From Candidatus Latescibacter sp. (lineage in GTDB: Bacteria; Latescibacterota; Latescibacteria; Latescibacterales; Latescibacteraceae), in contig JAUYCD010000194.1 in NCBI GenBank assembly GCA_030692375.1, forward strand, positions 1 through 36,499: DNA of 36,499 nt, read 5' to 3'. The translations under genes were made by a program, and so were the position numbers. The notes under the pieces are model-generated. The model saw only the letters and a program-made list of their open reading frames with translations, did not search any database and was not told the origin of the DNA. This document shows positions 32,121-36,499 of the stretch, in pieces. Each line of letters opens with the position of its first letter. The stretch's first letter is position 1.

Positions 32121-33074
32121 CTACGCTTCGACCTCGGTGAAGTTTGGATAATAGCGATATAACTTGCGGTATCTTTCGCGTTCCTCCTCTGGCAACCACT
32201 TGGGGAAGGCGGCGGAGCGAGGCAAGCATTTATCCAAGAAGCGCATTTCCCGCCATGTCAAGACTGGGGTTTCGATGGCATAGGCCGTATCATTGGAACG
32301 GGTGAACTCCAGATCCTTAAAATGTTCCTTTACTGACAGCCTTTCCCGGTCATTCCCGTTAAGGAAAATGCCTCCAACCGTAAGCATTTTCGTTCCGTCT
32401 GCGTAGTGAAAGTTGAAGAGTTGATCGTATCCGATACTAGCGTCGGGAGACAAGGGAGCGCATCGAGCGTTCAGCGTTTGGAGAATTTCATTGTGTACGA
32501 TCACCCGACACGCGTTCGCCATTCCCCATTTGGACAAGTGCTTTGCCTCAATTGAAGAGGGGACCTTGTTTATCCCGACACGTTCCTTCAGATCTTTCAG
32601 GCGCTTATTCGCTGCATCCGGTTCGGAAGAATCACCAGGTTCTACGGGAACCGTAACTAGCAACACACTACCGGATTTTGTAATTCCTGCTACGAGTGCA
32701 ATGTCTATAAGTTTTTTGGCGTCCAATGGCGAATCAAAATCCAACCAGACTATTGCTCGACGAGGCCAATCCAGAGTAGGCAGGATATCGTGCGATAAGC
32801 CCCACTCCATCTTAATGCACGAATGGGGACGGTTGAACTCCACGCGCTTTTTTGCGTCAGTTCGTCCTTCTATACTAACCATGTCCTTGATGCCGAGACG
32901 TTCGTGGAACAGCCGGAAATCGCAAAACTCGTTAGACCCGAAACCGATATAGCGATAGGTAGGTAGAGGCGCAATTCGGGAAAGTCTGGCAAAAGCTTCG
33001 CAGAACATCTTCCGCTCGATGTTCTTCGCCGGTCTTAGCGCATAGTGGAATTTACCTAGGCTGGATTCGTTCAC
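32121..33074 (-). CDS. Rossmann-like protein of a MORC-associated cassette
   Basis: A 317-residue protein, last gene of the minus-strand cassette. Near the N-terminus it has FHYALRPAKNIERKMFCEAF, then YRYIGFGSNEFCDF (a G-x-G-S loop like SAM motif I, residues 42-53), SIEG at the second strand, and AIVWLDFDSPLD at the fourth. This looks like a Rossmann methyltransferase fold; I recall related proteins being labelled putative O-methyltransferases but am not sure of the family name. There is no nuclease motif. The start codon overlaps the stop of the GHKL gene (4 bases), so its product is made with that protein. Possible roles are adaptor, sensor or modifying enzyme. Function unknown. Confidence 0.75.
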   Translation of the reverse strand: MNESSLGKFHYALRPAKNIERKMFCEAFARLSRIAPLPTYRYIGFGSNEFCDFRLFHERLGIKDMVSIEGRTDAKKRVEFNRPHSCIKMEWGLSHDILPTLDWPRRAIVWLDFDSPLDAKKLIDIALVAGITKSGSVLLVTVPVEPGDSSEPDAANKRLKDLKERVGINKVPSSIEAKHLSKWGMANACRVIVHNEILQTLNARCAPLSPDASIGYDQLFNFHYADGTKMLTVGGIFLNGNDRERLSVKEHFKDLEFTRSNDTAYAIETPVLTWREMRFLDKCLPRSAAFPKWLPEEERERYRKLYRYYPNFTEVEA

Positions 33075-34408
33075 TCGTCGACCTCCGCATTGTAGAAATA
33101 ATCGAAGGTTTTTTCGCCCACTTGCTTGAAGGAGTGAGCCTTGAGCGCCTTCTTGACCCGAATCACCTTGTCGAGTGGCACATCGTACTGGATACGCTGC
33201 ATCTTGGGACCGACCTTTGTTTGATTGGCCATTATGGTAGGTTGCTTAAATATATCGCGTGTCTGGACATCCGCAACATCCATCGTTTTTGATCGCTCTA
33301 TGAGTTGCTCCAAAGGACCTTTTTCCCCATCTTCATCTTCCCTATCGGCCTTCTCGTCTTTGAGTTTGTTAAGGAAGTCCACGACGGGACGCATCAAGCG
33401 CATCATTTCTAGTTTGGTCGCCCGATAAACGGAAGAATCCGTGTTCAGGCCTGTCTTGGTAGTATTCCACGGCAATCTGCCGGGATCGTCCGAATCGAAG
33501 TATGCGTATCCTCGCAGGTGATTGAACTGCATGTGGAATCCCGGAATCGATATCCCATTCGACTTATCGCCCCAGCCTGTAATATACGTCTTGTCGGCTT
33601 CGAGAATCAGCCTGCCGTTGCAGAAGACGTGCCAACCTGCCAGAGCTGGATCTCGCATTTTGCCAAGTCCACAATATAGTTTCACTTTGACCCGATTCTC
33701 GGGGGAATCCCCGTATTGCAGCTCTTTGAACGCGGGGGCCAGTTGATCGTCTCCCAACAGTTCCAATGGCTCAGCGTCGACGGGAATTCCGTTCAGAGTT
33801 ACGGCAAGGCCCTTCGATATTGGGTCTTGAAGTCTTGCCTTCATTTCGTTCGCGAGTTCCGTTTTGAAGTTTTCCAAACCGAACGAATGAGACACATCTT
33901 CGTGTAGATTGGTAACCGTTATAGTCGTTCCGCGTTTGTCCTCTTTTACCTCGATATCCTCCTCTATGATGGAGAATTCATATTCCCATTTGGGTTTACT
34001 TGCCCAATTTCTTACATCCTCCTCAACAACGAATCGACTTGTCTCCGTGAGCGATTCGACTTTGAACTTGCTGCCCAGCTTAAAAATGGCACGCTTCATC
34101 CCAACGCCGAATTCTCCGATCGAATGCTTCACCAGTGGCATGTCCGAAGCCCTTCCGAAACGGAAAGCGTACTTTCGAGCGATTTCAACGGATATGCCGC
34201 CGCAATTGTCCACGATGCGGAATTCCTCTGGTGATATTTCCAAGCGTGCCCAAAGGTTATTGTACGAGCCGTCACCCTCCATTTTTCTTGCCCCATCGGC
34301 ACAGTTGTCCACCAAATCTATGATCGCCGGAATGAGCGGAATGTCCCGCGTCAGCATGTCGATGAAGAGTTCCTTCGTCGGCATTGCGTTTATCTTTTTA
34401 TCAGTCAT
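33071..34408 (-). CDS. MORC/paraMORC-like GHKL ATPase
   Basis: A 445-residue protein with an N-terminal GHKL ATPase domain. N-box AIIDLVDNCADGA places Asp31 where the catalytic Glu usually stands (4 before Asn35), a notable E-to-D change. ATP-contact motifs are VDNCGGIS (Asp67) and the lid GEFGVGMKRA (Gly101-x-Gly103-x-Lys105). An S5-like transducer follows (about residues 160-300), then a helical C-terminal part with many charged residues. In prokaryotes, MORC-like GHKL proteins occur with restriction-modification genes. AAGGA lies 8 bases before ATG 34408; the gap to the methyltransferase gene is 19 bases. Probably DNA-binding or -clamping, with ATP-driven dimerisation; specificity unknown. 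Confidence 0.85.
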   Translation of the reverse strand: MTDKKINAMPTKELFIDMLTRDIPLIPAIIDLVDNCADGARKMEGDGSYNNLWARLEISPEEFRIVDNCGGISVEIARKYAFRFGRASDMPLVKHSIGEFGVGMKRAIFKLGSKFKVESLTETSRFVVEEDVRNWASKPKWEYEFSIIEEDIEVKEDKRGTTITVTNLHEDVSHSFGLENFKTELANEMKARLQDPISKGLAVTLNGIPVDAEPLELLGDDQLAPAFKELQYGDSPENRVKVKLYCGLGKMRDPALAGWHVFCNGRLILEADKTYITGWGDKSNGISIPGFHMQFNHLRGYAYFDSDDPGRLPWNTTKTGLNTDSSVYRATKLEMMRLMRPVVDFLNKLKDEKADREDEDGEKGPLEQLIERSKTMDVADVQTRDIFKQPTIMANQTKVGPKMQRIQYDVPLDKVIRVKKALKAHSFKQVGEKTFDYFYNAEVDE

Positions 34409-34427
34409 TTATCCGTCCTTATCCGTT

Positions 34428-35591
34428 CTAACTATACTCGTTGTTTGACAGAAGTTCTATAACGCATCGTGCAACTGCACGCGCTAGTAACGGGGGCACG
34501 GAATTGCCTACCTGACGGAAACCATGCCATTTCGTCGGATGAAACTCGAACCAATCCGGGAATGAATGGAGCCGCGCCGCCTCGCGCGTCGTTATGCAGC
34601 GTGGCATTTTCGGATGTATCGGTCTGGCCGCGGTATGCGAGCCGTGGTCCGGTCCTGTACCCGCCCTCAGGGTAGGTGCGACCCCATCGCAGGCCAATCG
34701 GAAGAAGCGACTGATTTTCTCGGTCGTTCCTGGTGTTGTGTCCGCAAAGCGACGCTGGGTTGTATCAGAGTGCTTCGTTCGAAAACACCCTCCTAGACCG
34801 CGTACATTCAGTATCTTCCGCGAATCGATGCCATCTTCGAATGTTTCGTAAGCACACAACGATTTGACGTATCGACTGAGCGAACCGAGCTCACCATGAT
34901 ATCGGTCCGAATCGAAGAGTTCGGGGCAATCATCGAGGTGCGCCAGGTCGCCGATGGCATCCCACACAGTCGGCGATAGGAACTGGCCGCAATCGTCGCA
35001 AATAGAAGCCGGTTCGGGATAACTGGGCGGTTCGATTTCCTTCTTGAATCCCAGCAAGAACGCCCTTTGTCTTTTCTGCGGTATGCCAAATTCCGTTGCA
35101 TTCAACACCCTTACCGGTTCAACGAGTTCGTATCCGGCTCTTCGTATCCGCCGACTGAAAGCTCGAAACAATTCAATGGCATCGCCCAACAACAATCCCG
35201 GAACATTCTCCAAAACAAAATAGCGAGGTTGGATTTCGCGCACTAAGCGCGCGAAATGTAAAAGCAACTGGTTTCGTTCGTCTTGAATTTCCCTTTTTCC
35301 GATCAGCGAGAACCCTTGACACGGCGGCCCACCGAAAACAACATCCACGGAACCGGCGAAAAGATTAGCCTCGTCCAACAAGTCTCTACCGGAGAGCCTT
35401 GACAAATCGGCTTGGATCGTCTTGCAGTTCCGGAAATTCTCCATGTGCGTGCGAATATTGATCGGATCCTGTTCAATGGCGGCGGCGACATCGAATCCCG
35501 CCTGCTCGAAACCGAGCGACATTCCTCCGACTCCGGCGAACAAATCGATTCCAATCGGGCGTGTTTTGGGGGTTCCCTTAGTGCCGTTCAT
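34428..35591 (-). CDS. C5 cytosine DNA methyltransferase
   Basis: A 387-residue DNA (cytosine-5) methyltransferase. Motif I DLFAGVGGMSLGFEQAGF, motif IV GGPPCQGFS with catalytic Cys91, motif VI ENV (128-130), motif VIII Q172-x-R-x-R176, motif IX with REAARLHSFPDWF and motif X RQVGNSVPP are complete. A target-recognition region of about 180 residues contains CDDC near residue 200. The recognition site cannot be read from sequence; pairing with vsr suggests a C that is protected from T:G mismatch. It overlaps the vsr stop by 14 bases, and the ATPase gene follows after 19. Confidence 0.95.
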   Translation of the reverse strand: MNGTKGTPKTRPIGIDLFAGVGGMSLGFEQAGFDVAAAIEQDPINIRTHMENFRNCKTIQADLSRLSGRDLLDEANLFAGSVDVVFGGPPCQGFSLIGKREIQDERNQLLLHFARLVREIQPRYFVLENVPGLLLGDAIELFRAFSRRIRRAGYELVEPVRVLNATEFGIPQKRQRAFLLGFKKEIEPPSYPEPASICDDCGQFLSPTVWDAIGDLAHLDDCPELFDSDRYHGELGSLSRYVKSLCAYETFEDGIDSRKILNVRGLGGCFRTKHSDTTQRRFADTTPGTTEKISRFFRLACDGVAPTLRAGTGPDHGSHTAARPIHPKMPRCITTREAARLHSFPDWFEFHPTKWHGFRQVGNSVPPLLARAVARCVIELLSNNEYS

Positions 35592-35994
35592 CGAGAAACC
35601 TACGCAATCTCTGTTCCAGTTTGTCGCGATCAGTCGTTTGACATTGCCAGACCACGAGAATCTTCCATCCTTGTTTCTTCAATATACCGATGTTTCGAGT
35701 GTCGCGCTTGACATTTTTCTCGAACTTGTCCAACCAAAAGGCCGTCCGGCTTTTCGGCACGCTTGCTTTTCGGCACGCTTTATGTCGATGCCAGAAGCAA
35801 CCATGCACGAAAATGATCTTCTTGTGCCTCGGCAACACGATATCGGGCTTTCCCGGCAAATCGGAACGATGCAGGCGATAACGATAGCCCATGGCATGAA
35901 CCAATCTCCGAACGATAAATTCCGGTGTTGTGTCTTTCGAGGGAACCCGGCTCATGAGCCAACTTCGCCTTTTCGGAGTTAAACGGTCTGTCAT
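35578..35994 (-). CDS. vsr: Vsr very-short-patch mismatch endonuclease
   Basis: A 138-residue nuclease. With the start at 35994 (MTDRLTPKRRSWLMSRV), catalytic residues fall at the same numbers as in E. coli Vsr: Glu25, Asp51, His64, His69 and His71, with Cys66 in the zinc site. This supports choosing this ATG over a TTG at 36048 that lacks an RBS. The segment PGKPDIVLPRHKKIIFVHG then CFWHRHKAC is diagnostic. Vsr nicks T:G mismatches caused by deamination of 5-methylcytosine; in modification clusters it can also be a restriction-type nuclease. It is the first intact gene of the cassette, 13 bases after an hsdM-like fragment, and its stop overlaps the methyltransferase gene by 14 bases. Confidence 0.93.
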   Translation of the reverse strand: MTDRLTPKRRSWLMSRVPSKDTTPEFIVRRLVHAMGYRYRLHRSDLPGKPDIVLPRHKKIIFVHGCFWHRHKACRKASVPKSRTAFWLDKFEKNVKRDTRNIGILKKQGWKILVVWQCQTTDRDKLEQRLRRFLDERH

Positions 35995-36007
35995 GGTCGC
36001 ATACGCC

Positions 36008-36088
36008 CATCTTGTCAGCCGCCAGCCATAACTTTGCCTCGAAGTCAAGAATCGACGTTTGTTGAGATGGGGTATTCCCCTTTCGCAT
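36008..36088 (-). pseudogene. N-terminal remnant of a type I hsdM-like gene
   Basis: From ATG 36088, preceded by AAAGGG, the frame reads MRKGNTPSQQTSILDFEAKL and then WLAADKM. Type I methylase subunits (HsdM) typically open with F-E-A-x-L-W-x-A-A-D-x-L/M-R. The match breaks off right after ADKM; the remaining frame (to 35780) is simply vsr read in another frame. So 27 codons of an hsdM start with their RBS now sit 13 bases ahead of vsr. A short coupled leader peptide is an alternative explanation. Confidence 0.55.
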
Positions 36089-36131
36089 ATATCCCTTTAT
36101 CGATACGAAAATGTGCTTTATGTTATGTAAT

Positions 36132-36160
36132 AATAAATGGTACGCATTTTTATTTGTCAA
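36132..36160 (-). promoter_or_regulatory. candidate promoter of the vsr-dcm-MORC cassette
   Basis: On the minus strand, TTGACA (36160-36155), a 17-base spacer and TTTATT (36137-36132), about 45 bases upstream of the hsdM-like start. It may be the original hsdM promoter. Confidence 0.45.
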
Positions 36161-36499
36161 TCACTCTTTTAAATATATACTGAAAAGGTTTAGATAACTT
36201 CTTATCCAAAGTCCTTGAATTTTAAGGCAAAGAAGTAATGTGCTATATTTTATACTAATATTCGCATTTTCGAGCTTTTATTAACCAGAGGAAACAAGGA
36301 GAGAATGCTATTGCATCAACAATAGAACCGCCATACATCACGTCTGGCGATTTTAAAATGTTTGAGCACCTTTTGGGTTTCAGCAAACACCTTAAGAAAG
36401 ATTGAGGAAGCAAAAAAAACCGCCAAACCTTTTTTCCAGTCTGACGGTCAATTGCTTTTTACCCTTACTGGAAAAATCACAATTCGGCGCTATTATCGT
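36161..36499. other. AT-rich right edge without a confident gene
   Basis: The + frame after the stop at 36323-36325 stays open to the window end (58 codons: e.g. TLRKIEEAKKTAKPFFQSDG then QLLFTLTGKI). It has protein-like composition but no start or RBS that I trust; it could be the beginning of a gene running off the edge or a fragment. A second short frame ending KHLKKD is equally uncertain. Confidence 0.3.

Noticed and set aside
35422-35982. Plus-strand frame of 186 codons across vsr and the methyltransferase
   Set aside because: The opposite strand encodes complete Vsr and motif I of the methyltransferase with matching residue numbers.
35780-36007. Continuation of the hsdM-like frame as a 100-residue protein
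   Set aside because: After ADKM it is vsr read out of frame; no further HsdM similarity.

Overview
The window looks like a chromosomal contig from an uncultured, probably free-living Gram-negative bacterium. An AsmA-type envelope protein, an outer-membrane-barrel-like protein ending in Phe, a Tat substrate and a lipoprotein point to a double membrane. I saw no rRNA, tRNA or CRISPR. The order holB-ricT-metG-tatD-rsmA is a normal bacterial housekeeping layout. Dispersed short repeats fill many of the intergenic spaces, and a candidate phylum near the FCB/Latescibacterota/KSB1 type is my guess only; nothing here fixes the taxonomy.

Layout. 1-4.1 kb: an NSS-family sodium symporter with a 35-residue single-span partner (MetS type), converging on a TTG-started AsmA gene. 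4.1-11 kb: a MITE-like element, a receiver-GAF-PAS-GAF histidine kinase with a stand-alone receiver, then galT and a GH57 glycoside hydrolase (sugar-phosphate and alpha-glucan metabolism). 11-13 kb: a scarred stretch with a DUF4160 remnant plus DUF2442, a solitary HsdR_N-type nuclease domain, and a possible transporter remnant. 13-18.3 kb: exported proteins (Tat ThuA-like, a 480-residue secreted protein, a LamG-like protein), a GT2 glycosyltransferase and an NHL-type lipoprotein. 18.4-19.7 kb: a type II toxin-antitoxin pair and a solitary Mrr-like nuclease. 19.9-21.5 kb: an acidic protein and nested repeats. 21.5-32 kb: a dense informational operon (holB, ricT, metG, tatD, rsmA, an outer-membrane-like protein, recJ), then a MinD/FlhG-like ATPase.

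32.1-36.1 kb, minus strand: a tightly packed four-gene cassette of vsr, a C5 cytosine methyltransferase, a MORC/paraMORC-like GHKL ATPase and a Rossmann-like protein of unknown function. It is preceded by the first ~27 codons of a type I hsdM-like gene with its own promoter and RBS. This is the best candidate for an under-described defence or restriction system here. MORC-like ATPases near restriction-modification genes are known from comparative genomics, but the mechanism of this exact combination is not something I can name.

The repeats are informative. Two ~290-bp elements share terminal inverted repeats and have 12-bp direct flanks that differ between copies, which suggests transposition. 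Both carry, at the same internal site, a smaller C/G-rich element that also occurs alone at 1.75 kb. Three other families of inverted repeats are nested in or next to each other.
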